NCBI GenBank assembly: GCA_008933995.1 | Contig: WARS01000007.1 | Location: 4,710,923 to 4,774,922 of the forward strand | Direction of reading: 5' to 3' | Source: Datnioides undecimradiatus | Lineage: Eukaryota > Chordata > Actinopteri > Lobotiformes > Datnioididae | Length of the DNA stretch: 64,000 bases | In this document: positions 48,001-59,737 of the stretch, in pieces | How positions within the stretch are numbered: position 1 is the first letter of the stretch | Layout: each line of letters opens with the position of its first letter | Notes under the pieces: model-generated | Database searches by the model: none | What the model was told of the DNA's origin: nothing | The model's input: only the letters and a program-made list of their open reading frames with translations | Position numbers and translations under genes: made by a program

Positions 48001-49448
48001 GGAGGAAGAGCGAGCGGGGAAGAAGGAGAGGACGCTGTGATGGAGATGAGACTGCGAGAAAACCCCCAACAGTTCAGCTCCGCCCTCCTACAACTCTCAA
48101 CACGCTACCTCTTTATTCTCGGAGCACAGGTACGACCACAAAATGCTCTGGTGGGGTCAGTGTGGGTTCATACACCTGTGCTTGATCACCAGTTGAAGCC
48201 ATTTAGTTCAATCTGACCTGGGACTCAGGCGCCCTTTTAGTGCGATGATCAATCTTTGCTTTTGTTCAGCACATGTCTATCAGTATCACATCACCCCAGT
48301 CAGTATGTGTGCTTCTCTTCGCAGGTCTTTGCCTCGGTCTGTGCAGCTGCTATCCTCAGGAGACACCTAATGGTGTGGAAGGTTTTCGCACCCAAGTAAG
48401 TGCCTGAATGGATTTTCCACCTCATGCTAACTCACTAACAGTAAAGGCTTTTGAGGATATGTATCTGACCACTTCCTCTGCCCAGGCTGTTGAGTGAATG
48501 CACATTAGTGAAGGTCTGCTTTTCTGTAGACCAGTGTTTCCCAACCTTTCGTGAGCCATGGCACATATTTTACAAAATCCCACAGCACACCACCAAACAA
48601 AAATGTTACAAAAAGTATATATAATGAAATAATGATCTAGTCTCAATTTACTCACAATTTACTTACTCGGTGTGAAATCTGAGCCTGTTTGAACACAAAG
48701 CTGATGTACTCAAAGGAGTTCAAGACACACACAAGATCTTCCTCAGTAGCTCTGAGTCTTTTCTTTTTCTTTATGGCAGTCATGCTTGAAAAGCCCAGCT
48801 CGCAGAGATAGGTTAGTATTTATAAGTATTTATCCATTGCTGTCACCGCTGTCTCACTCGAAGCATGACTTATTCTGTTTGAATGGCAACAGGTAGTTAC
48901 ACAGGTTAATTAGCTACCTTCTGCCACCTAGTGGAAGAGTATTTAATTGTTCTGCCTGTCACTATACGTCGCTGGCATAGACGAACAAATACAAATTATT
49001 TGCAGTAAATAAATAATTTTCGTACCAATTAAGTGAAATTGGATAATTTCCCATGGCACACCTGATGATCTCTCATGGCACACTAATGTGCCGCGGCACA
49101 GTGGTTGGGAATCACTGCTGTAGACCACCAATATAAGACATTTACATCTGGTCATCTTAAAAAGGAGGAGTTGCTACCTTTGATTTAGTGTTATTATTGT
49201 TATTGTGGTTTAATTTTATTCAGTCCACAGTGAATAAAATTAAATCAAAACTGTAATTAGAATACTTTTAATCTGCATCTCCCACCCATTAATACAGACC
49301 CCTCTCTTGTCTCCTCAGGTTAATGTTTGAGGCCTCAGGGTTTGTGGTGAGCAGCGTGTCCCTGCTGATCGGGGTTGCGCTGGTGCTGCGAGTAGACATG
49401 GCCGTGGGCTGCTGGTTTAAGAGACTCATCCCTGATGCGTCCAGGTAG
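41614..49448 (+). CDS. pigo: pigo, GPI ethanolamine phosphate transferase 3, complete (10 coding exons)
   Basis: ER multi-pass enzyme that, with PIGF, adds ethanolamine phosphate to the third mannose of the GPI anchor. Coding exons: 41614-42091, 42399-42542, 42702-42825, 43213-43372, 45344-45526, 45660-47253, 47334-47537, 47945-48129, 48325-48395, 49319-49448. They total 3,273 nt, or 1,090 codons plus TAG; human PIGO is 1,089 as I recall. A signal-anchor helix (about 5-32) is followed by a luminal alkaline-phosphatase-type domain: IIDALKIDF (Asp70), [13 protein letters not shown] (nucleophile Thr near 118-120), VDHCGH (Asp224) and MGDHGM (Asp266, His267). Many hydrophobic helices fill the rest. 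All junctions are in phase. One 1,594-nt exon carries much of the membrane region. The enzyme looks intact. Confidence 0.97.
42399..42542 (+). CDS. pigo: pigo coding exon 2
   Basis: TTGGCAG acceptor. Encodes [20 protein letters not shown] and [20 protein letters not shown]. Donor GTATGT. Confidence 0.96.
42702..42825 (+). CDS. pigo: pigo coding exon 3 (DHCGH motif)
   Basis: Encodes [20 protein letters not shown] and [19 protein letters not shown], which contain metal-binding residues of the superfamily. Confidence 0.97.
43213..43372 (+). CDS. pigo: pigo coding exon 4 (GDHGM motif)
   Basis: Encodes [20 protein letters not shown], then [20 protein letters not shown] and [13 protein letters not shown]. 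Ends in phase 0. Confidence 0.97.
43373..45343 (+). other. pigo intron 4, about 2 kb
   Basis: Longest pigo intron. No coding or transposon signal recognised. A T-tract of about 20 lies at 45203-45222 shortly upstream of the acceptor. Confidence 0.55.
45203..45222. repeat. poly-T tract
   Basis: About 20 consecutive T in pigo intron 4. Confidence 0.95.
45344..45526 (+). CDS. pigo: pigo coding exon 5
   Basis: TTTGCAG acceptor. Encodes [20 protein letters not shown] and [19 protein letters not shown]. The overlapping open frame one base later is a shadow. Confidence 0.96.
45660..47253 (+). CDS. pigo: pigo coding exon 6, 1.6 kb (membrane region)
   Basis: Encodes [20 protein letters not shown] through several hydrophobic helices to LSGLHGTYT. 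Contains [20 protein letters not shown], matching the RYGNLKSP region of PIGO. The frame stays open past the true donor at 47254. Confidence 0.95.
47334..47537 (+). CDS. pigo: pigo coding exon 7
   Basis: Encodes [40 protein letters not shown] and GFPDGHTG...[10 protein letters not shown], one of the most conserved PIGO blocks. Confidence 0.97.
47945..48129 (+). CDS. pigo: pigo coding exon 8
   Basis: Encodes [20 protein letters not shown], then [20 protein letters not shown] and [14 protein letters not shown]. Confidence 0.96.
48325..48395 (+). CDS. pigo: pigo coding exon 9
   Basis: Encodes [20 protein letters not shown] and FAP. Ends in phase 2 at a GTAAGT donor. Confidence 0.96.
48532..49117 (-). 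mobile_element. internally deleted hAT transposon
   Basis: The ends read CAGTGTTTCCCAACC and GGTTGGGAATCACTG, near-perfect terminal inverted repeats. Both ends are flanked by the 8-bp direct repeat CTGTAGAC (48524-48531 and 49118-49125), the target duplication size of hAT elements. The 586-bp insertion lies in the last pigo intron. It retains a piece of transposase at 48655-48813. Confidence 0.9.
48655..48813 (-). pseudogene. hAT transposase C-terminal fragment
   Basis: On the minus strand the segment reads [20 protein letters not shown], then [20 protein letters not shown]. The YLCE-GFS-(M/L)-IK-KKR-L pattern is the C-terminal dimerisation block of hAT transposases of the ZBED5/SCAND3-like group, as I recall it. 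Only this piece remains, so the element cannot move on its own. Confidence 0.75.
49209..49244. repeat. 14-bp perfect inverted repeat with 8-nt loop
   Basis: TTTAATTTTATTCA at 49209-49222 is exactly complementary to 49231-49244. Each strand carries an AATAAA. It lies between the hAT element and the last pigo exon. Confidence 0.85.
49319..49448 (+). CDS. pigo: pigo coding exon 10 with stop
   Basis: Encodes [20 protein letters not shown], then [20 protein letters not shown] and ASR followed by TAG. Confidence 0.96.
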
Positions 49449-51030
49449 CGACGGCGCTGCTGCTGTATTACCACAGAAACCCACCAGAGCTCACTGTGCC
49501 GCAGAGAAAAATGGACACAGCAGTCACTGTAAAGCTTTTATACGGACCTCTTATGGAAAAAAACAAGAGTGTCGAGCATAGGGATCCTCGCAGACACCTG
49601 AGGTTACCTTACTGTAACTCATTTGAGGGCTATGTTGTGCATTGCTGACACTGATGCCGCATTTTCTGCCAGAGAGACTTAAGAACGTCAAACCTTGGAC
49701 AGAGCCACCTCTGAGCCACTGGACTCCCACTGATGTTTTTTTTTTATGATGATGAGATGATAAGCTCGTAAAGCACCTCACTCAGCTGATGAGGTCGAAG
49801 GCTTTTAGAGCTCAGAGTCATATGTGGTCGGAGAGAGAGAACAGCGGTGTTTGAATGTGTCTCCTCAACTCCTGTTTTCAAACTTACAGTGTGGATGACG
49901 GTTTACACCAGCTACACCCTGTCACAGCTGGCAAGCAGCTTCACATCCAGTGAAACTGGCCGTTGAGGTTTCGCTTTTCTGGCTTCAGAACATGCAGGAC
50001 AGCCAGAATGGCTGATGTAACATTTTAATGTTACGAAGGAAAAACTAAAAATTAAAAAATAACAACCTGACAGTGAAATGTACACCTCAGCCATTTAGCC
50101 GATCCTTTCCCACAGCGAGTTACAACCGCTCTGTGTCTCCTCAGCTACAAGCTGACCACTTTACGGCCAATCTGCCACCCGATTTCTGGAGCTGCCGCAC
50201 CATCAACCTGCGAGCAGGTCCACTCCGTTTGGTGAAATCCATTCAAGTGCATTACAGCATGTTTGTCATCTGTGTGTCTGCTGGAGGAACTTTTCCATTG
50301 TTTTGTATGTTTTGTATTTCCGAGATGTTGAATTAAGAGCGTCTGGTTACTGCCAAGTCATGTTGGTATTACTGTGCAGTTTTTCTTTTTAAACACACTT
50401 TTGGGTTCATAATCAGTTGTGATCTCCTTTTAGGGTACTGATTCCTAACTCTAATGCCTTTATAATTATATTATATATTATGTTTTTAATCACTGATGAT
50501 AATTTTTTTTAATCCCAAATGAAAATGTTGTTTTAATTAGGCCTCATACAGCTTTTTTTCTGGAATAGGTGCCTGGCTTTAAATTATGCCTTTTTTTTGT
50601 TGTTGTTGTTGATGATGTCATTAAGTTGACAGGGTCATTAAATCGAAGACCTCCAGAAACACTGTAGGTTAATTTATTCCTGCAGGACGTCTCCAGTCCG
50701 TGTCCGGTGTAAGATCTGTTACTGTCGTGCAGCTGTAGTCAGCAGCCGATGCTCATTAGCTAATGCATGATATCGAAGGGATGTTGAGCTCAGGTTGAAT
50801 TAGCTACAATGCAATAGTGCTGCATTTCTCAGGCTGTTGTATGGGAGTGATTGGTCATTTAGAGCAGCTGCTGACATCAGCCCAAGTGATGGTTTGGCTT
50901 GGTTTTATGATGACAGGACACTTTGTTTTCTGTTCTAAAGTGTTTAATATATAAATAACTGATTAATTAAGATGATTTTACATGCTGTGAAAAGAAATGT
51001 AATAAAACTTTTTTACATGACATCATGGCC
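49449..51030 (+). other. pigo: pigo 3' UTR (probable)
   Basis: Runs from the TAG to just after the AATAAA at 51001. No other coding signal seen. AT content rises toward the end. Confidence 0.6.
51001..51006 (+). terminator. candidate pigo polyadenylation signal (AATAAA)
   Basis: Canonical AATAAA followed by a T-rich stretch, about 1.55 kb after the pigo stop. The exact cleavage site is not determined. Confidence 0.55.
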
Positions 51031-52656
51031 TCATAATTTGGATGGATTAAGATGAGACATATTCCGATTATTTTCACTCTATTCCCGGGTGTGATTTTTA
51101 TTGTGCATCATGGTTCGACTTCAGGATTATTTATTGTTGCAGCGCAAACTATTTAAACGGTGCATAAAGTAGCTTTTAATGTTTTGTTCATTGATCCAAA
51201 GACTTGATGGAGGAGATGGGTGCTGCCATAAGTTTTTATAGCCATTCAGTTCAGGTGCTTCATTTCTAATTCTCCCAGGCTTTCCACATTTCCACTTCCC
51301 ATAAATTCTGGAAGTCGTCAAACATTTTGCTTGTAATAAAACAGGCAAAGGAGCAGGTCATAGTCAAGGAAAGGTTACGTTCTGGCCACAGCTTTAAAAT
51401 TCAATTCCTCATATTAAAGATTTAAGCAGAAAGAAATTGCAAGAACAAGGTCGAACAAGAGGTTGCGCACCTCCAAATCCGTTATGAATCATGGTTTGTC
51501 ATTTCAGCAGCTCAGTTTCATTATCAGTTCAATCATGTATCCAATTCCTGTCGATAAACCTGAAACAATTACACATTTCCACCGCTGAGAAAATGTGACA
51601 CAACTGTGGCAGCGAGCTGCAAATGAAAAACGTGTTTTATCCCCAGTTAATATAATCCCACGATATTAAAGATCAATGATCAGCTCTGAGCGAACCTCTT
51701 ATTGTGTATTGTGCAACTGAAACAGCTGACCGAGGGTTCGCAGCAGCGTGAACAGATGGACCTGTGGCACAGCTTACGTATGTATACTGCAAAACAACAC
51801 AAATGAATGTGTAAAAGTAAATGCAGGAAATCAGAAATCAACACCAACTAAAGTTGCAACCAAGTCTCTGATATCAATCCCCAGGTATCTGAAACCAACA
51901 ACCATCATATGGCTGATCCAGGTGATGCGGGTGGTGCAAATCTGTGTTCCAGCTGTCTGCAGAATGGGACGGATGGATATATGAGTGGTAAGCTCTAATC
52001 ATCTTTACAATTCATTGAAATATTTTTAATTTAACAACTGTACTTCACATCTTATATAAATATATACCTATTTCGTTTCACGCCGTGGATACAGTCTTTG
52101 TACATAAACTGTGTGTTTTCATACCAGTGTGGTGAGTCTGGTCACGTCGTTAGTGTGAACAATGGTCATTATATATAATTATTAATACACCGATAAGTGG
52201 TTGTGGCCATACAAACTTCACAGTAACGTTCAGAAAAACCTCACTGGCTGTTCGAAGCTTCGGATCTCTCGTTATTTTGGATGTGAAACGCCATTATGAC
52301 GGCGAAGCTATAGAGCCGATTGCCAAGCTTTCATTCAAAGCATCAGTACCCCTCTAATTGCTTGTCATTATCAGATGAGCCCCCCCGCAAACCCACTCCC
52401 CACCCTCTCCCTCCAACCCCCCTCCCCTGTTTCAGCTTGCACCAACTATTAAAGTCAGACTAAATTGTCTTATGGGGATGGAAAATCATCTGGCCGGCCT
52501 GTGCTCTGTGCTCTGAGTTCAGTCTGAAGGGCTCAAGCTTTCCACGGGGGACCTGCCATAAAATTGTTTTGATGATATCCATCATCACATTCTGGTGCTC
52601 CTCTGATGAGAATGAATAGGAGTTTCTTAGAGTGAGTGTTATATTTTCAGCCATTA

Positions 52657-52681
52657 GACACACACACACACACACGCACAC
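52657..52681. repeat. (AC)n microsatellite, slightly interrupted
   Basis: About twelve AC units with one G interruption. Confidence 0.9.
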
Positions 52682-54468
52682 AACTACGGCTCAGTTACTA
52701 GATACATCAGGGTAAAACTCAGAGTCTGCAGACTCCTCTGAAAAATTCAGTCAGGTTAGCTCAGGTAAATCAAACAGCCTGTTACGTAAAAAGAGAAACA
52801 TGGCCTCAGATTTGATTTTTATACATGCCCACCAGGGTCTTGCAGCGCACACAAAAGATTTATCAAAGAGTTTCCCTTTCATCCTGTTTTCTGGCAGAAC
52901 ATTTAACAGAAAGTATAAAAGTTAGTTGCTATAGATGAGATGTGAAAAGCCAGCGCCCACAGTTCTTTTAATTTTGTGTTTTTAGTTGTGCAAAGGCAAT
53001 TCAATGATAAAAAAAATATCTATTAATATTAAAAGAAAATCTAACATTTCTAGTAGAATGTAGTGGAAAGGAAGTTGCAACAATGAAGCGTGTGCAAACA
53101 GGATGTGATGAAATCATTCACAGGTGATGAAACAAACAGATAACTGACATCTTGATTTGACATATGGACTAGTCTACAAAATGCATTGAGTGAGTTTGAA
53201 TATATATTAAATGTGAATCATTTCAATTCTCTCCCCTTCTCCCAACCATTGGGTTTGCAATAGCAGTAACTTTGAATCAGGATCTCCAAGAATCTGTCTC
53301 TGTTCACGCAGGCTTACGGTGGTGATGTGCTGGGCTGATGTCTCTGTGAAAACCTATTTTATTTGGTTTTAATGAGAAAAGAGATGCTGTACAATCTGAT
53401 TATGCGTATCTAAAAATAATGAAATAAATAATTGAATTATTAATGAATGTATTTGAAGTCAGTGTAAATACAAAGATAGAGAAAGTGGAAGGATGGGTGA
53501 TTATGGGAACGCAAAAAAATGTATTCGTTTGCATTGAGACTACTACATACATTTCGGTAATCTCTTTGCTGATCTGCAGGGTTTAAGTAGCATGTAACAC
53601 TCCTAATAATAGGGGTGTTGTTGGCACTGAATTTGTACTTTAAAAGCAAATGTCTTTAGCATGAATCTCCACCACTGGGCACTTCAGTTCAGAATGTGTA
53701 ATCAGTAATCTGACACTGATTTGCTCATCTGTATTTACCTGTGTGTCTCTGATCTTTAAAGAGGCTTTCTTATTTGGAACAAATGGTCTTTAATGGGTGA
53801 AGTCTGCTTTTAACCTTACTGTAAGTCACTGCAATAGGAAAATTAATTTAGAATAGTTTAGATTTGGGTTGACTTTTGGTTGTTTATCGTACACTATGCA
53901 TCATTTACTCTGAACACACACTTTATTTTCAGTGTACAGGGATAATACATAAATAGAGCTATAGCTGAATATGATGCCACCAGAGTTCACCATGTCATTG
54001 GACTTGCCAGAGGGCTCAACATACTCTGAAAAGGAAAAATGTTCAAAGTAAAACGCTGAGTGCTGCTATAAGGGTCCGACACTGGAATTGCACAGTGAGG
54101 GCAGCAGGGTATTGGCTGTAAGAGACACATAGTACATACTCTTATTTTCCCCTTGTTTCTCATCCTGAAGGCTTACCACATCCTCGCCCTTAACCTAACC
54201 TTAGCATCAACAGTTCATCTGGGGGGGAAACATTTCTGGCCCCTGAAGGGAAATGAGGCTTTGACATGGCAATGTGATCCAATGCATAATGCCCTTAATA
54301 GGATCAATACACACACACACACAAAATTAACACTTATACCTTAACATTTTCTATAACACTTATGTTGACACAAACACTGCTGTGTGCTTGATGTAATTTG
54401 ATGTAGCATCTTACATTGGTGTAAAAAAGTAAAAACTTAAAAAACTTAAAATGTCATGATAGCACTAA

Positions 54469-54494
54469 CACACACACACACACACACACACACA
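54469..54494. repeat. (CA)n microsatellite
   Basis: Thirteen CA units. Confidence 0.95.
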
Positions 54495-56458
54495 ATGTGT
54501 TTCCATTGCCCATTACTCTGAATCCCAGTACATTAACTTCATTAAAATGTAATGCTTTATGTGATGGAGACTTGCATATTGTAAAGTAACTATACATGAG
54601 TAATGCATTCATACATATTCTGCATGTATATATATCATAATGTACTTGCACTCTGTATGCAACTGTATGCAGCGCCCAAGCAGCATGAAACAAACCAGAC
54701 ATATTCCAGGTGAGGGTTAATGATGCTGACCTGACCAATAAGCTGGCTCACAGTGACTGCGCACGTAAACACCTGAAAGACATGCACAGAGGAGCTAGGA
54801 GATGCCATGTGTTTGCACACGGCTGAACGTCTGTTGGCTTCAGTCCTGTGGTGGCTTTCTCTAGGTGAGATCTGCCTCAGTGAGCTGTATCGAAGCCAAA
54901 GAGGGATTTCATTTCAAAACGCTATGTGTGTGTATCAACTGAGGGACGCAATTTGTTGCTTGAATGCTCTGAGTTAGTGGAGTTACCTTTTCTGAGACAC
55001 AGATAATTACACGCTGTAAAATGTGACAACCCCGCAATCAAAGTTCTGAGGACAGTTTAGGAACTTCTGAAAAACATTTCATAAAGTTCAGCCTTCATAC
55101 TAAGAAACAACTTTGTGGCAGTAAATGTGTTTTTGCTTCATCTCACACTGAATTCAGCGGATAGTACGTATGCAAGTAATCGTACAAATGTCAGGACATG
55201 AAATTTAAAACAGACTCCTATAGCTAAAATCATGGTGATTCCAAAAAAAATATGATTTGTTCTAACAAATAAAGTATATCCTCAAAAATGGGATTATGTG
55301 ACAACCACAGGATTATACTGGTGGTAATCTAAAAATAGACATTTACTAAAAAAGATAAATAAAAAAAAATGTTTCAGTTAAAAGGTTAATTAGAGCTGTA
55401 TTACTTAATATCTTTAAATAACAATGAATCAAATCACAAAGTGTGACTTTGAGGCATTGTTTGTGATAAAGAAAACAATTATAAATGATCTGCCTATGCT
55501 GTAGTTCCAATCAGTACAAAATGTTTTAGTGTCTTTTAGCTCATTGTTTTGGTTTCCCCACCCTCAGCTTTATTGTTTTGGCTCACTCTCAGCTCTCTCA
55601 AAATGGTCACATCCAGCCATAGCAGGCAGCTGTTTAAGACAAAGCTCTGATAAAAACATACTAAAATCCACCAGATCCATCCAGATCAGGTGATCTGAAA
55701 CAAAGTTAGCACCTGGCTGGTGAACGTAGCAGAGCATTTAGCAGCTAACGAGCCAGACATTCTCCTCGGAAGCTGGTGGAGGCCAAGACTGGAGTTAGCC
55801 TGCTAACGCGGCGTGAATTTGATGTTGCAGATGGCAAACACAGATGGGCAGGAGTATAATACCCGTGTTCATTTGCCCAGATGGCACCAAACCCCACACA
55901 AAGCCACCGTCTATTGCTTCAAGAACGAATAATGAAAAGTGGTGAAAACCCTCTGACATTCAAGCATCAAGGGGACACTGCAAAGAAACCTCCTGCTGCG
56001 ATAGTTAAAGTCAGCATCCTGTGCAGGTCATGTGACTGAAGTCCTCAACCCTCTGGTCAGTCAATTCTCTCGTCGCCAGGCGTTTCTGTTCCTACTCTAT
56101 TTTTGTATCTTTGTTCATTCGGATCATGCACTGTGCTTTACTGTATACAGCGCCTCGCTACAAAAAGAGATTTCCCAGGAGGATGATGTCATTTTTCAAC
56201 ACGGAGACAACAAAAACACATTTGACAAAAAGGTTTAAAGGAAAGAAAGGGCGAGTTGTTGCGTTTCAGTCGAGCAGATATTGTTCGTAGGCGTTTGAAG
56301 CGTGAGAGAGAAGTATTGGCTGTGATAAGATTGCAATCGAGTCCAGCGTTTTGAGAATAAATATGAAAAGATTCCAAAGATTGCTGCTTTTGAAAGCTGG
56401 TAGAGATTTCCGCGCTTGTGGGAAACCTCGGCCTGCCTTACGTCTGTTGTCCTACTTT

Positions 56459-56476
56459 AAAAAAAAAAAAAAAAAA
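56459..56476. repeat. poly-A tract
   Basis: About 17 consecutive A, which could be the tail of an old retrocopy, but no body was recognised. Confidence 0.9.
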
Positions 56477-58544
56477 GGTCAGAGTGAAGAAGATCCCTCA
56501 AACAACTCCTGAACAGCTGCTAAACGAACCACTGAGGCAATTTCACTTCACTATTGACGATACTGTAGGTACGTGGTGGCTTTAAAGTGGCCTTGTGATT
56601 TTCTGCTGATTCTCCTGAGGACAAAAAGGTCAAAAGGTCAGGTTGAGTCTCTCTGCCTAATACAATAGCATGATACACAGATTGGGTTCACTGCATCAGG
56701 TCACATTAGATCAAGTCAGAAGTCATAAAGCACACTTAAAGTGACAGTGCAGAATTTTGCAGATACACGAACATCTATTAAATTCCATCTCTTCCCAATC
56801 GAGTCCACACAATGCTGATTAAGCCCATCACTGCCAGATCAATCTCTTCATACTTCACAGTATACAGAGTATTTCAACCTGGTCTGTGCAGCGTGGTGTT
56901 TTCATGACGGAGCAATGGTAATGATGTGTTTAATATCAACTAGCGTTCATGTAAATACTCTCATTACTGGAGGAGACAAAGGTCCCACACTATGGATCTA
57001 CAGCCAGAACTAAACCTGACCTTACACTATTCATTTGTAACACTGAAAAAATACAGTTCTAATGATTTTTAATATATAGTGCATGGTATTTCCTCTTTAT
57101 AACAATAATTTGCTTTAACCGTGTTTTGCATTTGCATTTGTACATTGCTCATATTCCATTTTTCCCCCTCGCTGAGACTGAGACTGAGACTGATGAAACT
57201 GTTGCTAGGTTTTGTAAAGCTGACTGAATAAGCCTCCACAGCGCATTCAACCCTCCACATAACCCAAGTTAATTCCAAACTTGACTTGCTTCTGAGGATT
57301 GTGGGTTTTTTTTTAAAAAAAGGCCATAGCTCTGTTCCATCTGAGTCAAATAGATTCAGCGTCCTCGAGCTGCTCCAAACAAACACACTCGCTGGTCAGA
57401 CAATATTCCTTGGGTGATATCAAAGCAATACCACCGTAAAACAGAATCCAGTATTTGACTCAGATGATTCAGAGCACTCTAAGGATATCCCTGACTTCTC
57501 ACACAAGATAGAAGTATCGAGCTGCTTACTTGCTCGCTTCCTCCGGGGCATACAGAAATTTCTAAATTTGGACAAGTGTTGTGCTCCAGCTAGGATTACA
57601 GGAAATTAGAAAGCTGGCTGTGGTTTTATGGAGCAGTACTTTAGTGCATTATGTCAATCAGCGTTGATCTCACAATCTGTTATCATATTAATGTGTCTTT
57701 CCAGGAAAAGTGAAAAATCATGTTGATGCGTTTCCTTAATATCCTGTGTTACGGACAAAAATTATAATTTAATTAAAGTGTTTTCTCCTGTAGAGGTCAC
57801 AGAAATTTGCAACAGTCAGCCAGCGCGTTGCCATTGTTTTAGTTCACAGACCAAGACCACAGTTTAATTTCCAGTTTCCTCTGAACTATCGTGGAAGTAA
57901 CACAGGCTGGCAACTCACAAGCGTGACTCACAGGCAGTAAGGGAAAGGGTTAATTTGTCGGAAAACAAGGTGGAGGTCTGTGACAGGACACGCTCAGAAC
58001 AGGCAGCCAAGTCCAAAAGGGCATGAACAAGCAGACAAAAAAACAAAAAGGTCAGCATGGGGTCAAATACTAAGGGAGGGTGAGGATAACAGGAGGAGAA
58101 GGCTGGATTTCAGCTTGGACAAGGAACTGTAGCTATGGGACATCTACAGTGGGGAGTTGATGAGGGAATTGGGAGCAGGTGTGGAGATCAGGTGATGGTG
58201 ACATGTGGTAATAAGCTCACTGAGGACAAGGAGGTAATGGCAGATTCTGAAATAAGCTCTGTTCTTTGCCGAAGACAACTTTGACATGTGACAATAGAAA
58301 GAAACACAGGTGTGAATAAGGAAAATGAGTGATGTCTGAATTTCTATTGAGTTGAATCAGTATCTGACTCACGGTCCTGATGTTGTGCGTGCTAGCTCAA
58401 TGTCACACTCCCGTGACTTACTGGGTCCCCTGAACTAGAGCAGAGCAATCGTTATTGTTATTAGCAGCACCTGTGCTTTTCCTGATATGACAAGTCAAAT
58501 GTCTGCTGTGCAAAAAAAAACCCCAGGAGTGAGAAAACAAGATA

Positions 58545-59735
58545 CACTACTCACAATAAGTTAGGGATATTGTGAGAGACTCAGTGGATGTCATACATAC
58601 GGTGTTTGTTTCACTTGAGAGATTTTTGGGATAGGGAGGCAATGGTATTGGGGTGACAGACACAGAACTACTGGCAGAGTTCGTGACAGACCCAGGAGTG
58701 GAGCCCCATGAGTGACAGACCACAACGATGACCAGTACCTAAGGACCTATGCACTCAGACATTGTTATGCAACTGCCACACAGCTGCAGGCCAGTTTACG
58801 AGATGTGAGGGGTACTAGGGTTTCCAGACAAACCATTCGCAACCGACTCCACCACTTTGGCTTGAATGCCAGACGACCGTTGCAGGTGACTCCACTGACA
58901 CCAAGACACCGCCGTGAACGTTTGCAGTGGGCACAAGACCATGTGACCTGGACAATGCAGCAGTGGTCTACCGTCCTGTTCACTGATGAGTGTCGGGTCA
59001 CCTTGCAGAAATGATGGTCGTCAGCATTGCTGGAGAAGGCGAGGTGAGCGATACGCCAAGGTCAACATGGTCGGTCCCCAGGGTTCGCTTTGGTGGAGGA
59101 GGTGCAACAGTCTGGGCAGGCATCACCAGTCAGCGCAAAACAGATTTGGTTATTGTAGATGGCTCAGTCACTGCACGTTCTTACCTCAGAGACATCATAG
59201 AACCCATCATCATCCCCCAATTCCGCCAGCACACCCCCAACTTTCTGTTCATGGATGATAATGCTCCACCACATTGTGCCAGAATTGTCACAGCTCGACT
59301 TCAGGAAGTCGGACTGCCTCATATGGTACAGCCAGCAATGTCCCCTGACCTGAACCCCATAGAGCACGTCTGGGACCAGCTGAAGCAGAGACTGGATGAT
59401 CGTACCCCACCCCCACGTGACCTGGCAGAACTGCGTGTAGCACTCAGAACAACATCATGAGGCTAGTGAGGAGCATGAGACGTCGCTGTCAAGCTGTCAT
59501 TGCGGCAAATGGTGGAAACACCAGCTACTGACATTGTCAATTTTTGTTATTTGGGGCTATCCTTGTTATTGTCTAAATTTTTGGGGTAATAAATATTAAA
59601 CTAATGAAAATGGTGTTTCTTCTCATTCATTATTAGTAATATCAAAGGGAACTTTTACTTATTTCATTAAAATTCAGACCAAATAGGAAAAGCACTCATG
59701 TAAATAACGATATCCCTAACTTATTGTGAGTAGTG
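58545..59735 (+). mobile_element. Tc1-like transposon (1.19 kb), inactive copy
   Basis: Terminal inverted repeats: the first 26 bases, starting CACTACTCACAATAAG, are exactly complementary to the last 26. The element is flanked by TA on both sides (58543-58544 and 59736-59737), the Tc1/mariner target duplication. It carries a decayed transposase. It lies downstream of pigo in a gene-free stretch. Confidence 0.93.
58650..59531 (+). pseudogene. Tc1-type DDE transposase, frameshifted and 5'-eroded
   Basis: The first frame carries the second helix-turn-helix region (SRQTIRNRLHHFGLNARRP) and VLFTDECRV with the first catalytic Asp. The middle reads RRRGERYAKVNMV in another frame. A third part holds GGGGATVWAGI, the second Asp (FLFMDDNAPPHCAR) and the Glu (DLNPIEHVWDQLKQRL). 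The C-terminal SMRRRCQAVIAANGG is in yet another frame. The N-terminal DNA-binding part is largely lost. At least three frame changes make it non-functional. Confidence 0.9.
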
Positions 59736-59737
59736 TA

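Larger units (their letters stand above)
51031..58544. other. intergenic, no gene supported
   Basis: About 7.5 kb. The open frames are short and show no family similarity I recognise. It contains CA microsatellites (52657-52681, 54469-54494), a pyrimidine-rich patch at 52380-52430, a GAGACT triplicate near 57175-57193 and an A-run at 56459-56476. Confidence 0.5.

Noticed and set aside
58712-59014. Open frame beginning MTDHNDDQYLRTYALRHC as an intact gene
   Set aside because: It is the 5' part of the frameshifted Tc1 transposase, not an independent gene.
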